From AP-15 sp963812675 (GTDB taxonomy: Bacteria; Pseudomonadota; Alphaproteobacteria; ATCC43930; CGMCC-115725): a stretch of DNA of 64,000 nt. The translations under genes were made by a program, and so were the position numbers. This document shows positions 1 to 9,127 of the stretch, piece after piece. The notes below the pieces were generated by a model, which was given only the letters and a program-made list of their open reading frames with translations, made no database searches and was not told the origin of the DNA. The DNA lies in NCBI GenBank assembly GCA_963812675.1, contig CAWEWR010000007.1:841083-905082 (forward strand). Reading direction: 5' to 3'. Numbering within the stretch: position 1 is the first letter of the stretch; every line of letters begins with the position of its first letter.

Positions 1-749
1 ACACCCTCGACAAATTCTTCGCTCGCTGCGCAGGCCGCGAAGCTCTCGGTCTCGCGCTGCAACTGTGCATTCAGCATTTGACCGACTGAAGCCTCGAGCA
101 GCGCTTTGGTGCGCCCGTAAGCGTGGGCCGGACCGTTCGCCAGCCGCGTCGCGAGCGCCATCGCTTCGGCCTCGAGCGCCGCCGGTCGAACTAACCGATT
201 GACGAGGCCGAGTTCGAGGGCGCGGGGCGCATCAAAACGGTCGCCAAGCAGCATCAACTCCGCCGCCCGCTTTAGCCCGACGATGCGCGGCAAAATCATT
301 GTCATGCCGCCATCCGGGCTGGTTCCGAGATGGATATAGCCGGACGCGAAAACACAATCCTCGGCAGCAATCGCCAGATCTGCGGCCAGGACGAGGCTGA
401 GGCCGAAGCCCGCCGCCGCACCATGCGCCGCAACGATAACCGGCTTCGGCATGTGCCGCAATGCGATCAGCAGCGGGTGCAACGTATCGACGATCGCATG
501 AAGGGCCTGTTCACGGGCCGCGGGCTCGAGCGAGATCAGTTCGCCGAACATATTGATGTCGCCGCCCGCGCAGAAATGCGAACCGGCGCCGCGCAACAGC
601 ACGACGCGAGCCGAGGGATCTTCGGCGCCTTCGGCCGCCGCCGCGGCGAGCTCGCCGATCATCTCGCGATTGGCTGCGTTGAGCACCGCCGGCCGATTGA
701 GGACGATTTCCAGAACCGCCTCGCGCCGCTGCACGATAACACTAGGCAT
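1..749 (-). CDS. Enoyl-CoA hydratase/isomerase family protein (partial, C-terminus off the window)
   Basis: The reverse strand is open from an ATG at 749 to the window edge, giving about 249 residues without a stop. The reading contains the crotonase signature GSHFCAGGDINMFG near residue 57, whose backbone amides form the oxyanion hole, and a second conserved stretch SGYIHLGTSPDGG near residue 137. The family hydrates or isomerises acyl-CoA thioesters in fatty-acid or aromatic degradation; the exact substrate cannot be read here. A good ribosome site (GGAAGGAG) lies just upstream of the ATG. The gene is divergent from the amidohydrolase at 809, with about 60 bp shared as promoter region. The family is usually about 260 residues, so only the last few residues are missing. 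Confidence 0.9.
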   Translation of the reverse strand, partial: MPSVIVQRREAVLEIVLNRPAVLNAANREMIGELAAAAAEGAEDPSARVVLLRGAGSHFCAGGDINMFGELISLEPAAREQALHAIVDTLHPLLIALRHMPKPVIVAAHGAAAGFGLSLVLAADLAIAAEDCVFASGYIHLGTSPDGGMTMILPRIVGLKRAAELMLLGDRFDAPRALELGLVNRLVRPAALEAEAMALATRLANGPAHAYGRTKALLEASVGQMLNAQLQRETESFAACAASEEFVEG

Positions 750-808
750 TGCTCGGCTCCTTCCGCGCTCCGGTCTATCATACCGGGCGCTCTGTGGGAG
801 ACGATACC

Positions 809-2305
809 ATGGCTTATACGATGCTGCGCGGCGGCCGCGTGCTCGACATCGCCGCCGGAACCGCGGAACCCGCCGATATCCTGATCGAGGACGACACGAT
901 CCGCGAGATCGGGCCGCCCGGCTGCCCGGCTCCGGCCGATGCGGTCGAGATCGCGGCGGCGCGACGGCTGCTGCACCCGGGTCTGGTCAACGCCCACACG
1001 CACGGCCACGGCAACCTCGCCAAAGGGATGGGCGACCGCTGGCCTCTCGAACTGCTGCTGAGCGCGGCGCCGTGGATCACCGGAAACCGCACCGCCGAGG
1101 ACAAGTATCTCTCGACCCAGCTCGGCGCGGTCGAGATGGTCATGAAGGGCTGCACCGCCTGTTATGACCTCGCCTTCGAGTGGCCCTTGCCGACCGCCGA
1201 GGGATTGGCATTGGCGGGCAAGGCTTATGCCGATGTCGGAATGCGCGCGGTCATCGCGCCGATGGTCGCCGATCGCAGCTTTTACGAGGCGATCCCCGGC
1301 CTGATGGAGGCCCTGCCGCGACCGCTACAGGACCGGGTCGCCGAACTGCGTCTCCCGCCGGCCGAGGCGACATTGGCGGCGATCCGCCAGGCACTGCGCG
1401 GCTGGTCCTTCGACCGCGACCGGGTGCGTCCTGCGGTCGCGCCGACGATACCGCACCACTGTTCCGACGCCTTCATCCTCGGCTGCGCCGATCTGGCGCG
1501 CGAGTTCGGCCTCGGAGTCCACAGCCATGTTGCCGAATCGAAGGTGCAGGCGGTAACCGGGATCCGGCTCTACGGCCGGACGCAGACCGCTCACCTCGAC
1601 AGCCTCGGCTTGCTCGGGCCGCACTTCACCGTCGCTCACGGGGTGTGGCTCGACGAGGACGACATGGCGCGCCTCGGCGATCACGGCGCCTCGGTCGCGC
1701 ACAATCCGGGCAGCAACATGCGGCTCGGCAGCGGGCTCGCGGATACCAGGGCGATGCTCGAACGGCGGGTCAATCTCGGGATCGGCACCGACGGCGCGAA
1801 TTGCGCCGACAACCAGAACATGTACGAGGCGATGCGGCTGGCCTCCTTCGTCTCGAAGGTGCAAGGGCCGGATTGGCGGCGCTGGCTGACGACCCGCGAG
1901 GCGGCACTGGCGGCGACCGAGGGCAGCGCCCGCGCCTTGGGCTTTGGCGACCGGATCGGCCGCTTCGCTGGGGGCTACAAGGCCGATATCGTGATGCTCG
2001 ATCTAGATCATCCGAACTGGCTGCCGTTCAACGACCCGGTCAACCAGCTGGTCCACACCGAGGACGGCACCGCCGTCGCCAGCGTCATGATTGGCGGCCG
2101 TCTGATCGTCGACAACCGCCGGATCGTCACCGTCGATCTCGACCGGCTACGCCACCGGGTCGCGGCAGCGCGCGAGCGTCTCGCCGCCGCCAATGCCGAC
2201 CACCGCCGTCTTTACGAATCCCTCGAACCGGTCGTCGGCAGCTATTGCCCGGGTCTGGCCCGCACCCCCTACCACATCCACCGCTACGGCGCGCGGCTGG
2301 AATAG
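809..2305 (+). CDS. Amidohydrolase of the TRZ/ATZ (chlorohydrolase/deaminase) type
   Basis: This is a 498-residue metal-dependent hydrolase of the cytosine deaminase/atrazine chlorohydrolase superfamily. The metal ligands are visible: HxH in NAHTHGHGN, then HSHVAE, AHGVWL and the aspartate of IGTDGANC. The C-terminus returns to the composite beta domain expected of the family (ADIVMLDLDHPNW). The ATG at 809 is chosen because GGGAG lies 8-10 bases upstream; an earlier in-frame start would overlap the divergent hydratase gene. The superfamily removes amino or chloro groups from heterocycles such as guanine or triazines; the substrate is not deducible. A PIN toxin gene converges on its 3' end. 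Confidence 0.88.
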   Translation: MAYTMLRGGRVLDIAAGTAEPADILIEDDTIREIGPPGCPAPADAVEIAAARRLLHPGLVNAHTHGHGNLAKGMGDRWPLELLLSAAPWITGNRTAEDKYLSTQLGAVEMVMKGCTACYDLAFEWPLPTAEGLALAGKAYADVGMRAVIAPMVADRSFYEAIPGLMEALPRPLQDRVAELRLPPAEATLAAIRQALRGWSFDRDRVRPAVAPTIPHHCSDAFILGCADLAREFGLGVHSHVAESKVQAVTGIRLYGRTQTAHLDSLGLLGPHFTVAHGVWLDEDDMARLGDHGASVAHNPGSNMRLGSGLADTRAMLERRVNLGIGTDGANCADNQNMYEAMRLASFVSKVQGPDWRRWLTTREAALAATEGSARALGFGDRIGRFAGGYKADIVMLDLDHPNWLPFNDPVNQLVHTEDGTAVASVMIGGRLIVDNRRIVTVDLDRLRHRVAAARERLAAANADHRRLYESLEPVVGSYCPGLARTPYHIHRYGARLE

Positions 2306-2344
2306 CAATTCCAAGAGTTCCGAGCGGCAGCGTTATCGTTTCGA

Positions 2345-2764
2345 TCAGCTCGTTCCGGTTTCTGGGGGTGTTTGCAGCGGCACGCCGGTGATATCGGTTT
2401 GTGAGAAATCTTCGCCCTGAAACAGCAGCGGCAACCGACGGCTCTTCGCGAGAGCATAGGCAAAGCAGTCGCCGTAATTCAGCCCGGCTGGATGTCGATC
2501 TTTGCCAAATCGTCGCCACGCGAGCCGGGCGATCTCGGCTTGGTCTTGGTCCACCGCAACAATCTCGATGGCGGCGCGGTAGATTAGCAAATCGAGCTCG
2601 CGTCCACCCGCCTCACCTTTTCGGCTCTCGATGACGATCGATGCTTCCAGAAAATTCGCCGCCGATAGGAGACGCAGCGAACAGGACTCGATCGCCCGGG
2701 CAATGCCGACTGCGTCCGCTTCGTTCAACAGCACCGCGATGATGGCAGAGGTCTCGATGACCAT
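2345..2764 (-). CDS. vapC: VapC-type PIN-domain ribonuclease toxin
   Basis: This 139-residue protein is a PIN-domain toxin that would cleave RNA when released from its antitoxin. The usual acidic positions are seen at the start (VIETSAIIA), in ANFLEAS, in LNYGDCFAYALA and in FQGEDFSQTD. Oddly, the first acidic residue is glutamate where the family nearly always has aspartate. The start codon overlaps the stop of the upstream antitoxin gene as TGATG, so the two are translationally coupled and probably autoregulated as one operon. Whether the Asp-to-Glu change weakens catalysis is unknown. Confidence 0.88.
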   Translation of the reverse strand: MVIETSAIIAVLLNEADAVGIARAIESCSLRLLSAANFLEASIVIESRKGEAGGRELDLLIYRAAIEIVAVDQDQAEIARLAWRRFGKDRHPAGLNYGDCFAYALAKSRRLPLLFQGEDFSQTDITGVPLQTPPETGTS

Positions 2765-3018
2765 CAACGAGGCAGCCCATATTCGTCATAGCCCAGAATC
2801 TCGTCGGGGGTGCGCGTATCGAGATCCGGCAAGGACGCGCAACGCTTGCCGATTTCCAGGATTTCAGCGGCTAGGCTGCGTGCCGCCCGGCCCCGCCGTA
2901 CCCTCTGCAGGCGCTCTTCCGCCGCCCTATGAACTGCGGTTGTGACGGTTTCTCCGGTGAGTGCGGCAAGCTCACGCACCGATCTTTCCGTCGCTGGGTC
3001 TTTGATATTGAGCGGCAT
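2764..3018 (-). CDS. vapB: VapB-type antitoxin (Rv0623-like)
   Basis: This 84-residue protein begins with the short DNA-binding pattern MPLNIKDPATERSVRELA, typical of the Rv0623-like VapB family. It has a basic middle (QRVRRGRAARSLAAEI) and an acidic tail, DLDTRTPDEILGYDEYGLPR, that normally wraps the toxin groove. It lies directly upstream of and overlaps the PIN toxin gene. In such pairs the antitoxin represses the shared promoter, which here would lie between 3018 and the divergent cyclase gene. Confidence 0.88.
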   Translation of the reverse strand: MPLNIKDPATERSVRELAALTGETVTTAVHRAAEERLQRVRRGRAARSLAAEILEIGKRCASLPDLDTRTPDEILGYDEYGLPR

Positions 3019-3196
3019 AGATGGTGCCTTTGCAGAAGATTTATGTAAATGAAGATAATCCGCATCGACGGCAAGTTCAATTTCCGCTTTGACGCGGGAG
3101 TGGCATGACGGCGTACGACGGCGCCAACTCTCGAGCCCATGCCCCTCGGTGCAAAGGGTCGCGGTTGTGGTATGGTCGGCGTTGCTGGGAGAGGCT

Positions 3197-5149
3197 ATGA
3201 AACAGCCCGTCGAACGCCGTCTCGCCGCGATCCTTGCCGCCGATGTGGCGGGCTACTCGCGGCTGATGGGCGCGGACGAGGAAGGCACGCTCGAACGCCT
3301 CAAGGCGCATCGCCGCGAGCTCGTCGACCCAAAGATCAAGGAGCACCGCGGCCGCATCGTAAAGACCAGTGGCGACGGCATGCTGGTGGAATTTCCGAGC
3401 GTCGTCGACGCGGTCCGCTGCGCCGTCGAGATGCAGCGAGCAATGCTCGACCGCAATGCCGAGATACCCGAGGACAAGCGCATCACGTTTCGGGTCGGGG
3501 TCAATCTCGGCGACGTGATCATCGACGGCGATGACATCTTCGGGGATGGCGTCAACATCGCCGCCCGGCTGGAGGCATTGGCGGAGCCGGGCGGCATTTG
3601 CATTTCGCGAGTCGTGCGCGACCAGATCCGCGACCGGCTCCCCTACCCGTTCGACGATATGGGGGAACAGAGCGTTAAGAACATCGCGCGGCCGGTGCGC
3701 GCCTACGAGATGGGCGCGTCGGCCGTGGCATCGACACCGCTCGTCGGGGCGCCAGCACAACTCGGTTCACCACGCCGAAGTCTACGGCGGGTTCTCACTG
3801 CGGCGGTCGCCGTTGCTGCGGTCGCTACGGGGGTCGTCGTTTGGTGGGCGTGGCCTCATGGAAGCGAACCAGCCGTCGCGGTACCGTTAGAGAGCCTGCA
3901 AACCCGACCTGCCATAGTAGGCGCTCCAGCTCCGCGCTTGTCGTTCGTCGTCCTGCCTTTTGCCAATCTGTCGAACGATCCGGACCAGGAGTATTTCGCC
4001 GACGGGATCACCGACGATTTGACCACCGATCTTTCGCGCATCTCCGACAGCTTCGTGATCGCCCACACCACGGCCTCAACCTATAAGGGTAAGCCGGTCG
4101 ACGTGAAGCAGATCGGCCGGGACCTCGGCGTTCGCTACGTCATCGAGGGGAGTGTGCGACGATCAGGCAATCAAGTTCAGGTCAACGTGCAGCTGATCGA
4201 TGCCGAAACCGGGGCGCACCTTTGGGCAGACCGGTTCGACACTGATCGCACCAACCTTGCGAAAGCGCAGGACGACATCGTCGGCCGTCTCGCGCGGACG
4301 CTCAACCTTGAACTCTTCCAGGCAGCGAGCCAGCGGATTGAGCGCGAAAGAGCCGCCGATCCCGATGCGCGCGATTTCGCGATGCGCGCCTGGGCGCGGG
4401 TTTTACGCGGACCCTTGTCCCCAGCTACCTTCGAAGAGGCTCTGCGGCTAAATGAGCGGGCGCTGGAGATCGACCCGGGATCGGTCGATGCAAAGAATAA
4501 CATGGCAGCGATATTGGTCGGCAATTTGTCCGGCGGATGGAGCAGCTCTGTTCAGCAAGATCAGGAGCGCGCCGAAAAATTGCTCCTCGAAATTCTAGAG
4601 CGTGATCCGAATAATGCAAGAGCCCACCTAGGTCTAGGAATCCTCCGTCGAGTTGAAAAACGACTGGTCGAAGCGAAAATCGAGTTGCAAACGGCGACTG
4701 CGCTCGACAGAAATAATAATGTCGCATTTCGTGCTCTTGGATTAACCTTGATTTATATGGGGAAGCCGGAGGAGGCAATCCCTTATATCGAGAGATCGAT
4801 CCGGCTCAGTCCACATGCACAGGATATCTTTGTTCCTTATTCTATACTGGGTCAGTGCAATCTCCTTCTCGGGCATTTGGATCAGGCGATCGAACTCCTA
4901 AGCAAGGCGCACGCCGCAAATCCTCGGGACTTTGGCATTCATCTTTGGCTTGCGGGGGCGCTTGGACTCCGGGGCGATCTCGACGAGGCCAGAGCCGAAA
5001 TAGCGGAAGCAATCAAGCTCAAACCGGAGGTCCACTCGCTGGCAGCATTGCGTGCTTATTTCCCTTGGATCACCAATCCCCCGTACTGGGCGCTACGCGA
5101 GAAGACGGTGAATGTCGGCCTCCGCCGCGCCGGCTTCCCAGACGAATGA
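3197..5149 (+). CDS. Class III adenylate/guanylate cyclase with TolB-like domain and TPR repeats
   Basis: This 650-residue protein has a class III nucleotidyl cyclase domain at its N-terminus (RRLAAILAADVAGYSRLM, KTSGDGMLVEF, GVNLGDVI). A single membrane segment follows near residue 200 (LTAAVAVAAVATGVVVWWAW). Next comes a TolB/FlgO-like module (FVVLPFANLS, EYFADGITDDLTTDLSRI) and then several tetratricopeptide repeats. This layout is common in Bradyrhizobium and relatives, where the cyclase sits in the cytoplasm and the rest faces the periplasm. The ATG at 3197 is preferred because it is preceded by GGGAGAGG and starts at the conserved domain; an earlier start would add 36 unconserved residues. 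It is divergent from the toxin-antitoxin pair. Confidence 0.9.
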   Translation: MKQPVERRLAAILAADVAGYSRLMGADEEGTLERLKAHRRELVDPKIKEHRGRIVKTSGDGMLVEFPSVVDAVRCAVEMQRAMLDRNAEIPEDKRITFRVGVNLGDVIIDGDDIFGDGVNIAARLEALAEPGGICISRVVRDQIRDRLPYPFDDMGEQSVKNIARPVRAYEMGASAVASTPLVGAPAQLGSPRRSLRRVLTAAVAVAAVATGVVVWWAWPHGSEPAVAVPLESLQTRPAIVGAPAPRLSFVVLPFANLSNDPDQEYFADGITDDLTTDLSRISDSFVIAHTTASTYKGKPVDVKQIGRDLGVRYVIEGSVRRSGNQVQVNVQLIDAETGAHLWADRFDTDRTNLAKAQDDIVGRLARTLNLELFQAASQRIERERAADPDARDFAMRAWARVLRGPLSPATFEEALRLNERALEIDPGSVDAKNNMAAILVGNLSGGWSSSVQQDQERAEKLLLEILERDPNNARAHLGLGILRRVEKRLVEAKIELQTATALDRNNNVAFRALGLTLIYMGKPEEAIPYIERSIRLSPHAQDIFVPYSILGQCNLLLGHLDQAIELLSKAHAANPRDFGIHLWLAGALGLRGDLDEARAEIAEAIKLKPEVHSLAALRAYFPWITNPPYWALREKTVNVGLRRAGFPDE

Positions 5150-5211
5150 CCGCCACCAGCAGCATCAATCCTATTGCGGGTGCATGCGCAGATCCGAATT
5201 GGAGAGCCGGT

Positions 5212-5349
5212 GTGGACAAGGAAGGAACGCTCGAACGCCTCAAGGCGCATCGCCGCGAGCTCACCGATCCGAAGAGCAAGGAACACCGTTGCCGCATCGA
5301 CGACGCTCGCGAACTCCACACAAGCGCTCCATCACCGGTGGTCTTGACG
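5212..5349. pseudogene. Inverted, folded-back relic of a second class III cyclase gene
   Basis: On the plus strand 5212-5299 encodes DKEGTLERLKAHRREL followed by KEHRCRI, nearly the same as residues 25-55 of the intact neighbour. Immediately afterwards the minus strand of 5293-5349 encodes the next part of the same domain, LVKTTGDGALV and then, one base out of frame, EFASVVDA. The two pieces face each other and meet in a short shared inverted sequence, GCATCG/CGATGC. No open frame survives. The rest of 5150-5503 shows nothing else. Confidence 0.75.
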
Positions 5350-5503
5350 AGCGCCTCCTGACGCGCTTGCGCGATTTCCGAGATCAGGCAATACCGCCTA
5401 TATGGGAATATGGCGCGTGGCGCAGCGAGAACCTCAGGCCTTTCCACACCACCTCTCTCGGCATTCTCGGCCTCCACGGAGCCGTAAACCGCTGGATCGG
5501 AGG

Positions 5504-6445
5504 TCAGTTCTTTGAGCCAATTCGCTCGCCGGTCACTATTGGTGCGACGTCCTGCATGAAGCACTCCATCGATTGGAGAAGCTGGTCAAGGTTGCGGTTG
5601 CCGTGGAAATTGACCTGAAACGCATCGAGGCCCGCTTTTTCGTGATAGCTCAACAGGTCGCCAGCGACTTCGGCTGGTGTGCCGTGCCCAACCGGCCGCT
5701 GGCCGCCCGACGATGGCGTATTGCCTGTGATCGTGCTGAACTCGAGGCGGAAGCTCATGCGGGTTGGGATCGGCACGCGCCCGATTTGGTCGCACGCCTG
5801 CTGCAACGCGGTCTGACGCTCGACGAGCTCCGCGAGGGGCAGCGGCGTCGGCTGCCATAACGCGGCGAACCGCGCAGCTCGTCGCAGTGCCGCATCGCTG
5901 GCGCCGCCGATCCAGATCGGCGGATGCGGCTGCTGCACCGGCTTCGGGTTCACATGCATGCCGGAGAACGAAAAGTATCTGCCGGCGAACGAGACCTTGC
6001 CCGGTGCCCAGCAGGCCTGCCAGAGGCGCAGATATTCGTTGGTGCGCGCGCCCCGCTCGCGGAACGGCACGCCGAGCGCGGCAAACTCGGCCTGGTTCCA
6101 GCCGACGCCGACACCGGCGATCAGCCGGCCGCCCGACATCCGGTCGATCGTCGCCAAGCTCTTGGCGGTCGCGACCGGGTTGCGGTACGGCATAATCAGC
6201 ATCGAGACGCCGACGCCAATGCGGGTTGTGTGCGCGGCGATAAACGACATCGCGACGAACGGATCGTAGACGTTGGTCCACGGTGCCGCACGCGAAGAGC
6301 TGTCGACGATGATGTGATCGTTGACGAAGATGGCGTCGAACCCGACCTCCTCCGCCTTTTTCGCGGCTGTGACGATTGCCTCGGGCGACGTCTCGAAGCC
6401 GAGGTAATCCGAATTGGGGCAGCGGGTCGAGAACCGGACGGTCAT
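5504..6445 (-). CDS. LLM-class flavin/F420-dependent oxidoreductase
   Basis: This 313-residue protein belongs to the luciferase-like monooxygenase superfamily. It starts VRFSTRCPNSDYLG and has the family hallmarks FVNDHIIV, RIGVGVSMLIMPYRNP, LIAGVGVGWNQAEF and PPIWIGGASDAALRRAARF. Members form a TIM barrel that binds FMN or coenzyme F420. It lies in a minus-strand group with an aldo/keto reductase (36 bp away) and a second LLM protein, which suggests a small oxidation pathway, but the substrate cannot be inferred. Confidence 0.88.
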   Translation of the reverse strand: MTVRFSTRCPNSDYLGFETSPEAIVTAAKKAEEVGFDAIFVNDHIIVDSSSRAAPWTNVYDPFVAMSFIAAHTTRIGVGVSMLIMPYRNPVATAKSLATIDRMSGGRLIAGVGVGWNQAEFAALGVPFRERGARTNEYLRLWQACWAPGKVSFAGRYFSFSGMHVNPKPVQQPHPPIWIGGASDAALRRAARFAALWQPTPLPLAELVERQTALQQACDQIGRVPIPTRMSFRLEFSTITGNTPSSGGQRPVGHGTPAEVAGDLLSYHEKAGLDAFQVNFHGNRNLDQLLQSMECFMQDVAPIVTGERIGSKN

Positions 6446-6481
6446 GATGCCTCGCGAAGTGTTCGGTGCTGGAGAACGATA

Positions 6482-7462
6482 TCAGACGAAACCGACCACC
6501 GCGTGCGGAACGTAGGGTTCCTCGAGGGCGGCGATCTCTTGGGCTGTCAACTTCACGGCAACCGATGCGAGCGCGTCATCGAGATGGTGGAGCTTGGTGG
6601 CGCCGACGATCGGTGCGGTAATGACCGGCTTTGCCAGGAGCCAGGCAAGCGCCACCTGGGCGCGCGGGATGCCGCGAGCACTGGCGACTTCGGCCACGCG
6701 ATCGACGACCTTCTTGTCGGCCTCTTGTGTCTTGGCGAACAACCGAGTGATCGCCTCGTCGGTTTCGGTGCGCATGCTGGTGTAGCCCCAGTCGCGGCTC
6801 AGTTTGCCGCGCGCCTGCGGGCTCCAGGGGATGACGCCGATACCCTCGGTCTCGCACAACGGCAGCATTTCGCGCTCCTCTTCGCGATAGAGCAGGTTGA
6901 CGAGGTTCTGCATGCTGACGAAGCGGGTCCAGCCCTTCTTCTCGGCGATGCCGAGGGCGCGGGCAAACTGCCAAGCGCGCATCGAAGAGGCGCCGATATA
7001 GCGGGCTTTGCCGGCCTTGACGACATCATGCAGCGCTTCGAGCGTCTCCTCGATCGGCGTGTCATGGTCGAAGCGGTGGATCTGATAGAGGTCGACATGA
7101 TCCATGCCGAGCCGACGCAGGCTGTTGTCGATCTCGGCGAAGATCGCCTTGCGCGACAGCCCGGCGCCATTGGGGCCGGGACGCATCCGGCCATAGACCT
7201 TGGTGGCAATGACGACCTCGTCGCGGCGCGCGAAATCCTTGATCGCGCGGCCGAGGATTTCCTCGCTGTTGCCGAGCGAATAGCGGTTCGCGGTGTCGAA
7301 GAAATTGATGCCGGCTTCGAGCGCCTTCTTGATGAACGGCCGGCTCTCCTCCTCGGGGAGGCTCCAGGCATGATTGCCGAGATTGCCGCCGCCGTAGCTC
7401 ATGCAGCCGAGGCAAATGCGCGAGACATCGAGGCCGGTGCGGCCGAGCTTGGTGTATTCCAT
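6482..7462 (-). CDS. Aldo/keto reductase
   Basis: The 326-residue sequence carries the complete aldo/keto reductase tetrad: Asp and Tyr in FFDTANRYSLG, Lys in VIATKVYG and His in LYQIHRFD. The N-terminus MEYTKLGRTGLDVSRICLGC is typical, and ARGIPRAQVALAWLLAKP lies where the NADPH-binding C-terminal part begins. It would reduce an aldehyde or ketone with NADPH in the cytoplasm. It is flanked by two LLM oxidoreductases on the same strand with gaps of 23-36 bp, so the three are probably co-transcribed. Confidence 0.9.
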   Translation of the reverse strand: MEYTKLGRTGLDVSRICLGCMSYGGGNLGNHAWSLPEEESRPFIKKALEAGINFFDTANRYSLGNSEEILGRAIKDFARRDEVVIATKVYGRMRPGPNGAGLSRKAIFAEIDNSLRRLGMDHVDLYQIHRFDHDTPIEETLEALHDVVKAGKARYIGASSMRAWQFARALGIAEKKGWTRFVSMQNLVNLLYREEEREMLPLCETEGIGVIPWSPQARGKLSRDWGYTSMRTETDEAITRLFAKTQEADKKVVDRVAEVASARGIPRAQVALAWLLAKPVITAPIVGATKLHHLDDALASVAVKLTAQEIAALEEPYVPHAVVGFV

Positions 7463-7485
7463 CGCTTATACGAGCCCGCTAAGCG

Positions 7486-8415
7486 TCATGCGAAGTGCGG
7501 CATGACGTCCGACGCGAAGAGTTCGTGAGTCTCGATGTCGTTCCTGTAATCGCTGTTGATCAACAGGTGCACACCAGCGTCCTGATATTGGCCGATCAGA
7601 TCGATGGCTTTGGACACCGTGCCGACGAAACCGCGCAACGATCCGCGCTCAGCCAGCCGCTCGCGCTTCGCCGCCACAGCGGCCTCGTCGCGGCCGAGCA
7701 GCCAGCTGTTATTGTGGGTCGTTTCAATCGTAGCGCAGTCACGCTGCGCGGTGTCGCAATGGCGGCGAAGCACCGCAAGCTTGTGCCTCACCGTTTCCGG
7801 ATCACCGCCGATGTTGCAGGCATCGGCCAGGTGAGCGACCGCGCGCAATGTAAGCTGCTCGCCCCCGCCCGCGACCATCACCGGCGGTCGCGGCTTTTGG
7901 ACCGGCTTCGGCTCGAGGATCGCGTCCTCGATATGAAAATACTTGCCGTGAAAGGTTGTTCGCTCCTCCGTCCACATCGCGATGATCAGCCGGACAGCCT
8001 CCTCCATCTGCCCGATGCGTACCGCCGGCCGCGCCGGGAATTCCCAACCATACTGGCGGTACTCCGTCTCGAAATAACCGGCGCCGATGCCAAGCGTCAG
8101 CCGCCCCCGGCTGATCAGATCGACACCGGCGGCGATCTTGGCGAGATGCGCCGGATTGCGGTAGCCGACCGACGTGGCGAGCGTGGCGAGACGAATGCGG
8201 CTGGTCACGGCGGCCAGCGCCGACAACACGGTCCAGCCTTCCATGAAGGGTTCATCGGGCGCGCCGACGCCGCTGATCTGGATCAGATGGTCCATCACCG
8301 AGAACCAGACAAAGCCTTGGTTCTCTGCCCATTGCGCCTTCGCCTTCACCGCCTCGAACACGTCGGCCGCGTCGGGACCGTACACCCATGACGGGTTGTG
8401 AATGCCGAATTTCAT
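7486..8415 (-). CDS. LLM-class flavin-dependent oxidoreductase
   Basis: This second luciferase-like protein (309 residues) has MKFGIHNPSWVYG at its start, then FSVMDHLIQI, RLATLATSVGYRNPAHLAK, LTLGIGAGYFETEYRQYG and KPRPPVMVAGGGE. It differs from the protein at 5504 in length and motif details, so the two are not a recent duplication. It is probably the first gene of the three-gene minus-strand group. About 100 bp without a gene separate it from the epimerase upstream. Confidence 0.88.
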   Translation of the reverse strand: MKFGIHNPSWVYGPDAADVFEAVKAKAQWAENQGFVWFSVMDHLIQISGVGAPDEPFMEGWTVLSALAAVTSRIRLATLATSVGYRNPAHLAKIAAGVDLISRGRLTLGIGAGYFETEYRQYGWEFPARPAVRIGQMEEAVRLIIAMWTEERTTFHGKYFHIEDAILEPKPVQKPRPPVMVAGGGEQLTLRAVAHLADACNIGGDPETVRHKLAVLRRHCDTAQRDCATIETTHNNSWLLGRDEAAVAAKRERLAERGSLRGFVGTVSKAIDLIGQYQDAGVHLLINSDYRNDIETHELFASDVMPHFA

Positions 8416-8520
8416 CGAATCGCTCCCGTTTTTCCTGACTAAGCTCAGGGCTTATACGCGAGACGGACGCAGCCCCGTTACGCGAACTGGTGGGATCTTG
8501 TCGGTAGTCTGGCCTTCTTT

Positions 8521-9087
8521 CTAGGGCGCCTGCGGTTCCGTGTACTCGAACAGATCGGATTGCTCGGAGAGCCGCGGTAGAGCGCGGTCGCGGTCGGACA
8601 CGATCGCCGTTTCGATCGTCACCGGCCAGGTGATCATCAGCATCGGATCGCTCCACGCGATGCCGCGGTCATGCGCCGGGCTATAGAAGTCCGTCGTCTT
8701 GTATTGCACCTCGGTATCGTCCTCGAGCGTGCAATAGCCATGGGCAAATCCCGGCGGTATCCAAAGCTGGTACCAATTGTCCGCGGTCAGCACCGCAGCC
8801 GCGTGGCGCCCGAATTTGGGAGAACCCTGCCGGATGTCGACGGCGACATCAAAAATCGCCCCGCGCGTCACCCGAACGAGCTTGCCCTGCGCCGCCGGCG
8901 GCATCTGGTAATGCAGCCCGCGCAACGTCCCCTTCAGCGGATTGCGGACGTGGTTGTCCTGCACAAAAACAGCGTCGATCCCGGCCGAGGCAAAATCGCG
9001 CGCGTTCCATACCTCGGAGAAAAAACCTCGTGTGTCGCCAATGCGCCGCGGCATCACGACTTTGATTTCCGGCAGCGCCGTTTCCAT
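8521..9087 (-). CDS. rfbC: dTDP-4-dehydrorhamnose 3,5-epimerase family protein
   Basis: This 188-residue cupin enzyme matches RfbC/RmlC. It has the catalytic-histidine motif GTLRGLHYQ, PPGFAHGYCTLEDDTEVQYK, and DFYSPAHDRGIAWSDP with the catalytic tyrosine region. RmlC inverts C3 and C5 of dTDP-4-keto-6-deoxyglucose on the way to dTDP-L-rhamnose. The start METALPEIKVVMPRR at 9087 matches the family; an in-frame start further up would overlap the neighbouring gene. No rmlA, rmlB or rmlD is present nearby, so it may act on another nucleotide sugar. It looks like an outlier of the polysaccharide island separated by the prophage. Confidence 0.88.
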   Translation of the reverse strand: METALPEIKVVMPRRIGDTRGFFSEVWNARDFASAGIDAVFVQDNHVRNPLKGTLRGLHYQMPPAAQGKLVRVTRGAIFDVAVDIRQGSPKFGRHAAAVLTADNWYQLWIPPGFAHGYCTLEDDTEVQYKTTDFYSPAHDRGIAWSDPMLMITWPVTIETAIVSDRDRALPRLSEQSDLFEYTEPQAP

Positions 9088-9127
9088 GGTCTGCACGTGG
9101 AGGACCTGGCCGGTGGCGGGCGGCGCG

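Noticed and set aside
1180..2391. Long plus-strand open frame inside the amidohydrolase gene
   Set aside because: It is arginine- and proline-rich shadow coding in another frame of a gene with clear catalytic motifs.
5924..7528. 534-codon plus-strand open frame
   Set aside because: It lies antisense to the LLM oxidoreductase and aldo/keto reductase genes, has no family pattern, and is explained by high GC content.
7495..8391. 298-codon plus-strand open frame
   Set aside because: It is the antisense of the second LLM oxidoreductase, which has full motifs and a proper start.
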